From Balneolia bacterium (GTDB lineage Bacteria > Bacteroidota > Rhodothermia > Balneolales > Cyclonatronaceae), in NCBI GenBank assembly GCA_003567135.1, contig PXAI01000205.1:1-7718 (forward strand): 7,718 bases of DNA, read 5' to 3'. Shown one piece after another: positions 1 to 7,092 of this stretch. Each line of letters starts with the position of its first letter. Position 1 is the stretch's first letter. The notes under the pieces are model-generated. The model made no database searches, was not told the DNA's origin, and was given only the letters and a program-made list of their open reading frames with translations. The position numbers were made by a program, and so were the translations under genes.

Positions 1-806
1 ATATGCACATCGCGCTGCGGGAACGGGATGGAGAGGCCTTCTTTTTCGAAGGTTTTGTAAACCTCTTCGTTCATTCGGAAAAATACCGGCCAGAAGTTCG
101 CCGCATCAACCCATGCTCGGACGGTGATGTCCACAGAGCTGTCGCCGAGTTCCTTCAGAGCAAGGAAAGGAGCCGGATCTTCTTTAATCCGCTCATCTTC
201 TGAAAGCAGGCGCTTGATCACTTCGTATGCTTTATCGATGTCATCGCCGTAAGCAATTCCGAATGTCCAGTCCACGCGGCGTGTTGGCTGCACCGAAAAG
301 TTGGTGAGTGAACCGGTGGCGAGAGGGCCGTTCGGGATATAAATCGTTTTGTTATCCGGAGTTGTAAGGATCGTAACGAAAATCTGAATTTCTTTTACAG
401 TTCCCATGTGCCCCTGTGCATCAATAAAGTGACCCACTTTGAATGGCTTGAAGAAGAGAATCATCACACCGCCGGCAAAATTCTGCAGCGTACCGGAAAG
501 TGCCAGACCAACGGCAAGACCCGCGGCACCAAGAATGGCGATAAAGGATGTCATGGCAACACCAAGCACGGTCAGCGCGGTAATGTAAACCATAATTTTC
601 AGCAGAATTGAAATAAGGCTGATCGCAAACGTTCTCAGCGCCGGCTCAACTTCCCCCTTATCGAAGCCTTTACGAACGGCGTTAGTAAGAAACTTCACGA
701 CCCAAAGTCCGATCACGAGAGTAAGAATCGCGCCGATGATGTTCATTCCGTACGTAACGGCGAATTCGAACATCTTATCAGCATCTACATTATCTAAGAA
801 ATCCAT
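1..806 (-). CDS. mscS: MscS-family small-conductance mechanosensitive channel (3' end cut by window edge)
   Basis: I translated the minus strand from the ATG at 806-804; the frame stays open for 268 codons to the window edge. MscS channels sit in the inner membrane as heptamers and open under membrane tension to release solutes during hypo-osmotic shock. Hydrophobic segments lie at about residues 19-40, 60-82 and 84-120. The third is the pore helix: GAAGLAVGLAL at 93-103 matches E. coli MscS with an offset of 8, so L97 and L101 correspond to the pore-constricting L105 and L109, and G105 and G113 to the hinge glycines G113 and G121. The beta-domain follows with VKEIQIF (137-143) and YIPNGPLATGSLTNFS (156-171), then an alpha/beta C-terminal domain to FPQRDVH (262-268). 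E. coli MscS has 286 residues, so few are missing. No Shine-Dalgarno sequence precedes the ATG. The gene diverges from the dehydrogenase at 1024. Family assignment is very secure; physiological role is inferred from the family. Confidence 0.96.
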   Translation of the reverse strand, partial: MDFLDNVDADKMFEFAVTYGMNIIGAILTLVIGLWVVKFLTNAVRKGFDKGEVEPALRTFAISLISILLKIMVYITALTVLGVAMTSFIAILGAAGLAVGLALSGTLQNFAGGVMILFFKPFKVGHFIDAQGHMGTVKEIQIFVTILTTPDNKTIYIPNGPLATGSLTNFSVQPTRRVDWTFGIAYGDDIDKAYEVIKRLLSEDERIKEDPAPFLALKELGDSSVDITVRAWVDAANFWPVFFRMNEEVYKTFEKEGLSIPFPQRDVH

Positions 807-864
807 AAATATTTTTGTTTTGATTAATTGATTTTTGTACAGCTCAGAGCTTTTTTTAAGTGCC

Positions 865-894
865 TAAAAATAGGGATTTCATGGAATTATTAAA
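865..894 (-). promoter_or_regulatory. Candidate Bacteroidota-type promoter for the mscS-like gene
   Basis: Reading the minus strand, TTTA (894-891) is followed after 18 bases by TATTTTTA (872-865). The Bacteroidota consensus is TTTG, about 19 bases, then TAnnTTTG, so each element has one mismatch. It would place transcription start roughly 50 bases before the ATG at 806. In an AT-rich spacer such a match can occur by chance. Confidence 0.22.
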
Positions 895-1023
895 GATTTG
901 AATTTCGTTACCTTTAGTAGGATTCATTAGAATTTTATTAATCAGATCCGAGCAAAATTAAACGCTGAACGTGCTTTTGATCGCTAAATCTGATTTGATC
1001 CCCCTAAAACTTTTTCTCATAAC

Positions 1024-1806
1024 ATGAATATTGAAAATAAATTTGTTCTTGTAACCGGCGCATCATCAGGTATTGGGCGCGAGTTTTGCCGTGCTTTTGC
1101 CAGGAAAGGTGGAATTCCCGTACTTGTTGCGCGCCGAGAGAATCGCCTGAACGAGCTTGCAGATGAGCTGAAATCTGAATTTGGTACGGAGGCTCTGGTT
1201 TATCCGGCGGATTTACTCGAGGACGGCGCTGTATCCCGCATGAAGGAATTTCTGGAAGGCAAAAAGGTTGAGATCGAAATTCTGGTAAACAACGCGGGAT
1301 TCGGATTCAAAGGCCCGTTTGAAAAGCCGGAATTCAGCGAATATAACCGCATGATGCAGCTCAATATGAATATCCTTACCGAGCTTTGCTATGCATTTTT
1401 GCCGGGAATGCGGGAGCGAAAATCAGGCGGGGTGATCAATGTCGCGTCGATGGCGGGAATCGGGCCGGTGCCCTATTTTGGCGTTTATGCCGCCACAAAA
1501 GCGTATGTGGTCAGTTTATCGCAGGCATTGTGGAAAGAGTATGAGGAGCATGGGGTTCATGTATCCGCACTTTGTCCGGGTCCGGTGGATACCGAGTTTT
1601 TCGAAGTAGCCGGCGCCGATCCGGGGCTCGTTCCGGGACGAAGCCTGCAAACGCCGGAGGAAGTGGTTGAGAAGGCCATCGAAGGGCTCAACAAAAATAA
1701 ACGCGTCGTTCCGACCAGTACCTCGCTGCGGGCGCTTTATAAAATATCGGGAGTTATTCCGGCCGGGATCTCGCTGTCTGCATCAGCCGCAATTATGAAA
1801 AAATAA
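1024..1806 (+). CDS. Short-chain dehydrogenase/reductase (classical SDR, DltE/COG0300-like)
   Basis: This 260-residue protein is a cytoplasmic NAD(P)-dependent oxidoreductase of the classical SDR family, at the usual length. The Rossmann nucleotide motif TGASSGIG lies at 11-18, R37 and R38 follow the second strand (a basic pair that in this family usually favours NADPH over NADH), D63 sits in the adenine-contact position, and NNAG is at 89-92. The catalytic tetrad is complete: N114, S142, Y155 and K159, with the expected YxxxK spacing. CPGPVDT (184-190) is the usual PG loop that contacts the nicotinamide. No signal peptide or membrane segment is evident. The closest family resemblance is to the broad DltE/YqjQ-like group, whose substrates are mostly unknown, so I assign none. 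No Shine-Dalgarno sequence is visible, and the bases before the ATG are pyrimidine-rich. It is probably monocistronic: the upstream gene is divergent and the next gene starts 222 bases later. Confidence 0.95.
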   Translation: MNIENKFVLVTGASSGIGREFCRAFARKGGIPVLVARRENRLNELADELKSEFGTEALVYPADLLEDGAVSRMKEFLEGKKVEIEILVNNAGFGFKGPFEKPEFSEYNRMMQLNMNILTELCYAFLPGMRERKSGGVINVASMAGIGPVPYFGVYAATKAYVVSLSQALWKEYEEHGVHVSALCPGPVDTEFFEVAGADPGLVPGRSLQTPEEVVEKAIEGLNKNKRVVPTSTSLRALYKISGVIPAGISLSASAAIMKK

Positions 1807-2028
1807 CCTGAATTGGCGGCCACGGTTCCGTCCAGAAAAAACATCAACATAAATATTGCAGGTCACAATCCCCCGAAAAGCCGTTTAAGCCCGGCGCAAC
1901 CTCCTGAAACCGGATCTTTTGAATATATTGAGTGATGAAAGATCGGGTATGTAAGTATTCGGTATATTCATTAAATTTCTGAACTGTACAGGTTAACGCC
2001 AAATTTATCAAAGAAACTGACAAGCAGC
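1807..2028 (+). other. Intergenic spacer with one imperfect inverted repeat (1910-1947)
   Basis: No gene is visible between the dehydrogenase and the DUF349 gene. The only structure I find is GATCTTT (1913-1919) paired with AAAGATC (1938-1944), extended by CC/GG across one G-G mismatch, with an 18-base loop. It lies about 80 bases before the next start and has no trailing T-run, so it is not a canonical terminator. A TAAATTTC at 1972-1979 resembles the Bacteroidota -7 box with one mismatch, but no matching -33 box is present. Confidence 0.35.
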
Positions 2029-4287
2029 ATGCACGTTGAAGAGAACGATTCAAACAAACCATTGTTTGAAAACGACCATTGCCTTATTACGGCAAAAGGT
2101 GAAATTATCCAGAAAAGCGGTGAAGGTTTTCCCGGCCGTACCATATCAATCATCTCTGAAGAGGAGCCTGAAGCGGCCGTTGAGCGCTTTACAGAAGCGT
2201 TTAAACAGCTGGAGCGCCAGGTTGTCGATACCCTCGACTCCATTGATTTCGGAAAACCGGCGGAAGAACTTGACAAAATGCGTGCTGACCTGCTTGATAC
2301 TATCTCCAAAAAAGATGCAGTCGGTGACTTTCCGGGACTGATTAAAAAAGTTGAGGAAGCTTTTGAAAACGAAAAAAAAACCGCGGATGAGGCGTCTGCA
2401 GAAGAAGCTCCCAAAGCGGAAGAAGCTGAAGTGAAAGAAACCGAAGCTGCCGCCGAAGCTGAAAAGCCCAAAGAGGAAAAAGCAGAAGAGCCTGTAAAGG
2501 ATGAGGCAGAGGAAGCAAAAAGCGAAAAACCTGCCGAAGAAAAAGCAGAATCAGCCGATACGGAAGAAACTAAGGCTGAGGATACGGATGATAAACCGGC
2601 TGACGCGGAATCTGAGGAAAAAGAGGAATCCGGTGAAGTATCTCATGCGGACATTCTGAAAGAAGCCGAAGAAGTTGTGGAAGCGGGGCACATCCAGAAA
2701 GCAAGAGCCTTCTTTGATGATCTGCCAAACCGCCTGACCAACGCCCCTGAACTGGAAGAAGCTGAAGCAGCCGAATTTCAGGAAAAGCTGGACGCTCTGA
2801 AAAAGAAGTTTGAGGAAAAACAGCAGGAATATCAGAAAAAGCAGGAAGAGCGTCGCGAGAAAAACTTTACGTTCCGCGAGGAGCTGCTTGCCCGCATGCA
2901 GCGCATTGTGGATAACAAGCACTGGCACAAACAGGGCGAAGTGAGTGGAATCCAGCGTAAATTTGACAATGTGCGTCCGCTGCCAAAAGAAGGAGTTGAG
3001 GATCAGGATACGAAACTGAAATCGCTGATTGCGGTATTTGATGAAAACCGGGTTCAGTATCTGGTTGAAGCCAGACAAAAAGAAGAAGAGAATCTGATTG
3101 GCAAGCTTGCAACTGTAGAAAAAGTAGAGCAGCTGACAGCAAAGTCCGGCGAGGAAACCGAGGACTGGGAAGCACTTTCGCAGGAATTGGAAAAATATTT
3201 TGCCCAGTGGAGAAAAATTGGCCGCGTTCCGAAAGATCGGGAAAAGGATTTGTGGGAGCGCTACAATACAGCGCGCGATCTGTTTTTTCAGAAGAGGATG
3301 GATCACGATCCCAAATTCAAAAAAACGGTCGACAAGAGTGTTGAGAAGCGCAAAAAGCTGATAGAAAAGGCCAAATCTCTCCTTGAGATGGAAGATATCG
3401 CTATGGCTGCGCGGCAAATCAACAAACTGCACAGCGACTGGAAAAAGCAGGGCCCGGTTCCAAAAGAGCTCAACGACCAGCTATGGGAGGAGTTCAAAGC
3501 CGCGTCGGATGCGTTTAACGAGCGGAAGTCCGAGAACATGGACACCATCCGTGAGCAGGAAAACGAGAATTATAAAACAAAGCAGGAACTGTGCGCTAAG
3601 GCAGAGGAGCTTGCGAATTCAGATGATGTAAAAGGCTCGCCGAAAGAGATGGAAAAACTCTTCAGCGAGTGGAAGAAGGTTGGCCCGGTACCTCGTAAAA
3701 AGTCCAACCCTATCTGGGGGCGTTTCCGTGATGCCATGGATAAGTACTACAAAAAACGTCGCGCTCATTTCAAAGAGATGAAAGCCGGTCAGCAGGAAAA
3801 TCTGGAGAAGAAGCGCGAGCTTTGCAAGCAGATTGCCGCATTTGCCGAAGAGGAAAACCCGGAAGAGCATCTTCCAAAAGTGAAGGAACTTCAGGAACAG
3901 TACAAGCAGATCGGTTTTGTGCCTATTCGCCAGAAGGATAAAATCTGGGATACCTACCGCAAAGCGTGCGATACGTTTTATAATGCCCTTAGAGGCAGTA
4001 CCGGTGGCGGCGGCGGCGGACGTCGCGGAGGCGGAGAGCAAAGCGAAGAACGCAAACTAACCTCCGAGATATTCAAACTCAGAAAAGAAGCGGATCAGCT
4101 GCGCGAGAAAATCCTGAAATATTCTGATACGATGACCTACTTCAAACCCAATAAAAAAGGTTTGAAACTCCGCGAAGAAATTCAGGAAAACATCGACAAA
4201 TCGGAGAAAGAGCTCGAAAAGAAAAACACCCGCATCGAAGAAATCCAGGCTCAAATAAACGAATTGCGTAATTCGGAAGAGGGATAG
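2029..4287 (+). CDS. DUF349-repeat protein with acidic linker and C-terminal coiled coil; function unknown
   Basis: The 752-residue protein has no signal peptide or membrane segment and is probably cytoplasmic. The start is secure: an in-frame TAA lies at 1972-1974 and no ATG, GTG or TTG intervenes. Residues 15-45 form a short globular start (ITAKGEI, then GRTISII) like that seen in other DUF349 proteins. Residues 121-200 are a disordered-looking linker: 35 of 80 are acidic, 12 are Lys, 18 are Ala, none aromatic. A degenerate module lies near 281-348. Four clear DUF349 modules follow, with anchor residues W394/G398/W409, W471/G475/W486, W548/G552/W563 and Y625/G629/W640, spaced by exactly 77 residues. 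A Gly/Arg-rich hinge (656-669) leads to a charged coiled coil (673-748) containing the YFKPNKKG turn (704-711) typical of this family. DUF349 has no function I can name with confidence; a structural or scaffold role is only an inference from the helical repeats. It is probably transcribed alone. Confidence 0.93.
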   Translation: MHVEENDSNKPLFENDHCLITAKGEIIQKSGEGFPGRTISIISEEEPEAAVERFTEAFKQLERQVVDTLDSIDFGKPAEELDKMRADLLDTISKKDAVGDFPGLIKKVEEAFENEKKTADEASAEEAPKAEEAEVKETEAAAEAEKPKEEKAEEPVKDEAEEAKSEKPAEEKAESADTEETKAEDTDDKPADAESEEKEESGEVSHADILKEAEEVVEAGHIQKARAFFDDLPNRLTNAPELEEAEAAEFQEKLDALKKKFEEKQQEYQKKQEERREKNFTFREELLARMQRIVDNKHWHKQGEVSGIQRKFDNVRPLPKEGVEDQDTKLKSLIAVFDENRVQYLVEARQKEEENLIGKLATVEKVEQLTAKSGEETEDWEALSQELEKYFAQWRKIGRVPKDREKDLWERYNTARDLFFQKRMDHDPKFKKTVDKSVEKRKKLIEKAKSLLEMEDIAMAARQINKLHSDWKKQGPVPKELNDQLWEEFKAASDAFNERKSENMDTIREQENENYKTKQELCAKAEELANSDDVKGSPKEMEKLFSEWKKVGPVPRKKSNPIWGRFRDAMDKYYKKRRAHFKEMKAGQQENLEKKRELCKQIAAFAEEENPEEHLPKVKELQEQYKQIGFVPIRQKDKIWDTYRKACDTFYNALRGSTGGGGGGRRGGGEQSEERKLTSEIFKLRKEADQLREKILKYSDTMTYFKPNKKGLKLREEIQENIDKSEKELEKKNTRIEEIQAQINELRNSEEG

Positions 4288-4318
4288 GAGATTCGGGGAT
4301 TCGGAGATTCGGAGATTG
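4287..4318 (+). repeat. Four tandem 8-bp units (GGAGATTC-like)
   Basis: The units are GGAGATTC (4287-4294), GGGGATTC (4295-4302), GGAGATTC (4303-4310) and GGAGATTG (4311-4318). The array begins on the last base of the DUF349 stop codon. The unit has no internal dyad and no known binding-site identity that I recognise. Confidence 0.85.
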
Positions 4319-4360
4319 ATTATTTCAAGCGAATCATTCAAAAATGCATTTCTAAATTTC

Positions 4361-4438
4361 CGGGCGGACACGCAGGTCGGGGCGGACACGCAGGTCAGGG
4401 CGGACACGCAGGTCAGGGCGGACACGCAGGTCCGCCCC
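4361..4438 (+). repeat. Four tandem 18-bp GC-rich units ending in a strong hairpin (REP-like)
   Basis: The 16-base core GGCGGACACGCAGGTC starts at 4363, 4381, 4399 and 4417, an exact 18-base period; the two joining bases are GG once and AG twice. The last copy runs into GTCCGCCC (4430-4437), which pairs with GGGCGGAC (4416-4423) across a 6-base loop, giving an 8-bp GC-rich stem. A 9-base version, GGGGCGGAC (4379-4387) with GTCCGCCCC (4430-4438), could compete. The array sits about 75 bases after the DUF349 stop. It might end or stabilise that transcript, but no T-run follows directly, so I do not call it an intrinsic terminator. It resembles dispersed REP-type palindromes with one arm multiplied. 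Confidence 0.9.
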
Positions 4439-4445
4439 GACGGTG

Positions 4446-4482
4446 CCCATTTTGAATTATCCATTTTGAATTTTGAATTCTC
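4446..4482 (+). repeat. Left copy of an AT-rich inverted repeat flanking the phosphatase gene
   Basis: This 37-base stretch matches the reverse complement of 7093-7130 at about 35 of 38 aligned positions (one single-base indel and two substitutions). It contains internal repeats of TTTTGAATT and begins with CCCATTTTGAATTATCC. It lies 78 bases before the phosphatase start. Confidence 0.85.
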
Positions 4483-4496
4483 TCCCTTCTCTTTTT

Positions 4497-4530
4497 TTTG
4501 AAACAACTTTCTCAGAATCCGTATATCTTG
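4497..4530 (+). promoter_or_regulatory. Candidate promoter for the SpoIIE-type phosphatase gene
   Basis: A TTTG at the end of an 8-T run (4497-4500) is followed after 21 bases by TATATCTTG (4522-4530), 29 bases before the ATG at 4560. This loosely fits the Bacteroidota pattern TTTG, 19-20 bases, TAnnTTTG, with two mismatches and a slightly long spacer. Position relative to the gene is good; sequence match is weak. Confidence 0.22.
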
Positions 4531-4559
4531 AGTGAATAACACTCTACGGGTTTTAAAAG

Positions 4560-7091
4560 ATGTCACCTCAAAGAAAAGAAAGCCAAATACTGAAGCCGTC
4601 GTTTATTTTCAGCTATGTCGGGCTGTTGGGGTGCATTATCTACATTCTTCTGCGTCCCTCATTTGATTTTCACAGCGCCGCACCGATATACGAGTCGTCG
4701 GTAAATGTTAGCGAAAGGGCATCGTCTATAGCCTCGCGGGTTGATCTTCCTGTCGATTCACTTGTTTCAATGACGCAGCGCTATTCGGATTCCCGGCTTT
4801 TTGAAAACCTGACAGCGGAAGATGCATCCAGAGCCGGAACAACGCCTCACGTTTTTAACCGCGTCGGCATGCCTCTGAACGGCTGGGATGTTCTTTTCGC
4901 AGAGAAGTATCAGCAGGCGGCGGGCCTGATGGATGCTGAAGCAACGTTCCAGTCCATCGGACACGCCATGTTTCGTTTTGATAATGAGGGTCGGGTCAGC
5001 CTGGCCCGTTTTCATCCGGATAGAAGTACGGCAGGATATTCCGGCGATGACCTGCTCGGATTCAGTCATGAGCTGGTATTTGACAAATTTGGGTACAATC
5101 CCCTGAGCTATCGCCAGACTAAACCTCAGATGCCGTTAATTGAATCGGAACTGATGTCCGGAGAACCGCCGTCTGTTATTCTTGAGGAAACTCCGGAGCG
5201 CGTTGTGTTTTCACGCGTGAATCAAACGGTGCCCGGTCCTGACAGCCTTGTTATTCGCTTCAGGCCGCTGGATGTTTCCGATTCAGAGCACCAGTTCAAC
5301 GTTGAAATTCTGGGATTCAGGGCGCATAACCTGGAAGACAGGCCGGCCGAAAGTGCGTCCGGTTTTGAGATATCATCCAGCCAGATTTCTTTTCTGATTA
5401 CAGCCATGCTGATGCTGCTTCTGGTATTCGGCATGTCCATCAGGCAGATTTTTCGCGGGCGCATCGAATGGAAGCGTTTTACCATTCTGGTGTTTCTGTT
5501 CACAATTATTGGCTGGCTCTGGCTGGTTTTGTTTTACTATCCGACCTATTATCAGCTGTTCAGCGATGGAGTTGTGATATTTGATCTGTTTCAGCAGCTG
5601 ATGATTGCTCTTTTTATGGCGTTATACAGCGGTTTGGCGTACGTAGCGTGGGAATCGCTGGCGCGCGAGCAGAACAACGGCCAGATTCCTGTAATGGACG
5701 CGATCTGGTCTGGAAATATTATTAACCGGCAGGTTGGCGCTTCCGTTTTAAGCGGATATGCGGTCGCCGGACTGATTCTCGGAATTTTTGCCGTTGGTGC
5801 GTATGCGCTCGGCGTTTTTGTGATTCAAAGCGACAGTGTGGCGTTTTCGCACAGGGAGGCGGCTTCGCTGGTACCGGGACTCAACGTTACGATGAACGGC
5901 TGGATGAGCTCGATGATGTACGTGATTGCCCACGTGGCGCTTATTTACTGCATAACGGCACTCATAACCGGCAAAAACTGGATTCAGTTTTTTGTAACTA
6001 TCCTTATTGCCGCCTTCGCTTTTACCGGCTCCGGCTACTTTTTTGTCATCACCGGCGATTTCTGGACCAAATACTTACTGATCACGCTGATCTGTTTTCC
6101 TCTCGTGCTTTCGTATCGTTATCTGGGGCTTACCTCGGCGGTTATCGCTTGGTTTGTAGTGCTGCTATTCACAAAAATGCTGCCCTTTGTAAACTCATCT
6201 GATCCTTCGGTATTATTTGAATCATTCATTATTTCAGGTGCGCTAATCGTGCCATTTGTAGTTGGCCTCACGGGATACCTCTCCAAAAAATCCCTCAAAA
6301 ATACACGGAGGTATGTACCGAAATATGAGGAAAAACTGAAGAAGCAGCTTCGGTATGAGCAGGAGCTTCAAATCGCCAAGGAGAGCCAGTTTGCGCTTCT
6401 GCCGCAAAAAAATCCGCAGTTCAGCGGGATGGATGTGCATGGATTTTTCCTGCCGTCATTTGAAGTGGGAGGCGATTTTTACGACATTATTTCCGTTCAG
6501 GACGACGAATCAGATAACTCCGTACTGGCGCTTGCCATTGTGGATGTATCAGGAAAAGCGATGCAGGCCGCGTTCAATGCCGTATTCACAAGCGGATTAC
6601 TGCTGTCGAGGATCAGTTCTGATCAGCCCGAGGAAATTCTGACGCGCGCCAATCCAACGCTGTACTACAAAACCGATTCAAAGACGTTTGTCACCTGTCA
6701 AACTGCGCGCGTGGATGCCGCACGCGGAATTCTGACGCTGGCCAACGCCGGACACTGCCCGCCGTTCCTGATTCGCGATGGTAACGTAACCGAGATAAAA
6801 TCCGCCGAGCCGCGATTCCCGCTGGGCATCAGGGAACATGTGAATTACAAAAGCACCACACACGATATCCAAAAAGGGGATCTGCTGATTTTTTACAGCG
6901 ACGGACTTCCCGAAGCAAAAAATAAGAGGAGCGTCAGGTTTGAAGAAGAAAGCCTGGGCAAACTGCTGAGTTCGATTGACACAAACTCATCAGCGAAGGA
7001 AATTTCAGAACACATCAAAAAAGAGATTCTGGAGTTCAGTAACTACGAGCTTGCTGATGATACGACGCTGATTATAATTAAGATAGGGTAG
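4560..7091 (+). CDS. Membrane-anchored PP2C/SpoIIE-family protein serine/threonine phosphatase
   Basis: The 843-residue protein has a C-terminal SpoIIE/RsbU-type PP2C domain, a metal-dependent phosphatase that in known systems dephosphorylates anti-sigma antagonists or other regulators. The start is secure, since an in-frame TAA lies two codons upstream (4554-4556). One membrane segment (about 14-32) is followed by an extracytoplasmic domain of about 240 residues (33-275) that I do not recognise. A block of about nine hydrophobic segments follows (276-294, 307-328, 338-362, 393-421, 450-470, 474-497, 502-518, 523-543, 551-574). A charged linker helix (585-613) contains the family signature AKESQFALLP. 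The catalytic domain keeps its motifs: VGGDFYD (636-642), IVDVSGKAMQAAF (660-672), ANAGHCPP (728-735), YSDGLPEA (779-786) and DDTTL (833-837), so the acidic metal ligands near D639/D642, D662, D781 and D833/D834 are present and it should be active. An even segment count puts both ends in the cytoplasm. The stimulus and target are unknown, and no partner-switch gene is in the window. Confidence 0.93.
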   Translation: MSPQRKESQILKPSFIFSYVGLLGCIIYILLRPSFDFHSAAPIYESSVNVSERASSIASRVDLPVDSLVSMTQRYSDSRLFENLTAEDASRAGTTPHVFNRVGMPLNGWDVLFAEKYQQAAGLMDAEATFQSIGHAMFRFDNEGRVSLARFHPDRSTAGYSGDDLLGFSHELVFDKFGYNPLSYRQTKPQMPLIESELMSGEPPSVILEETPERVVFSRVNQTVPGPDSLVIRFRPLDVSDSEHQFNVEILGFRAHNLEDRPAESASGFEISSSQISFLITAMLMLLLVFGMSIRQIFRGRIEWKRFTILVFLFTIIGWLWLVLFYYPTYYQLFSDGVVIFDLFQQLMIALFMALYSGLAYVAWESLAREQNNGQIPVMDAIWSGNIINRQVGASVLSGYAVAGLILGIFAVGAYALGVFVIQSDSVAFSHREAASLVPGLNVTMNGWMSSMMYVIAHVALIYCITALITGKNWIQFFVTILIAAFAFTGSGYFFVITGDFWTKYLLITLICFPLVLSYRYLGLTSAVIAWFVVLLFTKMLPFVNSSDPSVLFESFIISGALIVPFVVGLTGYLSKKSLKNTRRYVPKYEEKLKKQLRYEQELQIAKESQFALLPQKNPQFSGMDVHGFFLPSFEVGGDFYDIISVQDDESDNSVLALAIVDVSGKAMQAAFNAVFTSGLLLSRISSDQPEEILTRANPTLYYKTDSKTFVTCQTARVDAARGILTLANAGHCPPFLIRDGNVTEIKSAEPRFPLGIREHVNYKSTTHDIQKGDLLIFYSDGLPEAKNKRSVRFEEESLGKLLSSIDTNSSAKEISEHIKKEILEFSNYELADDTTLIIIKIG

Positions 7092-7092
7092 G

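Noticed and set aside
408..611. Plus-strand open frame of 67 codons, with another at 3-203
   Set aside because: Both lie opposite the MscS channel gene, whose translation matches the family throughout.
1971..2471. Minus-strand open frame of 166 codons rich in Ser and Ala
   Set aside because: It is the antisense of the acidic Ala/Glu linker and its composition is explained by that; no family features are present.
2551..3432. Long minus-strand open frame (293 codons) opposite the DUF349 gene
   Set aside because: It is Phe/Leu-rich because it reads the complement of Lys/Glu codons, which yields few stops. The plus strand carries clear repeated protein modules, so this is a shadow.
4416..4437. 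Intrinsic terminator for the DUF349 gene
   Set aside because: The stem is strong, but it is followed by CGACGGTGCCC rather than a T-run; kept as a repeat-associated hairpin.
4361..4438. CRISPR-like array
   Set aside because: The units are directly abutting with only two bases between cores and no unique spacers, and no cas gene is present.
4057..4566. Minus-strand frame with a repeated six-residue unit across the 18-bp array, and the plus-strand counterpart at 4316-4501
   Set aside because: An 18-base period keeps every frame open and gives six-residue repeats on both strands. Neither frame resembles a protein outside the array, and the minus frame overlaps the DUF349 gene end.
4560..7091. 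Classification as a CPBP intramembrane protease fused to a phosphatase
   Set aside because: No EExxxR motif or paired membrane histidines of that family could be found in the hydrophobic block.
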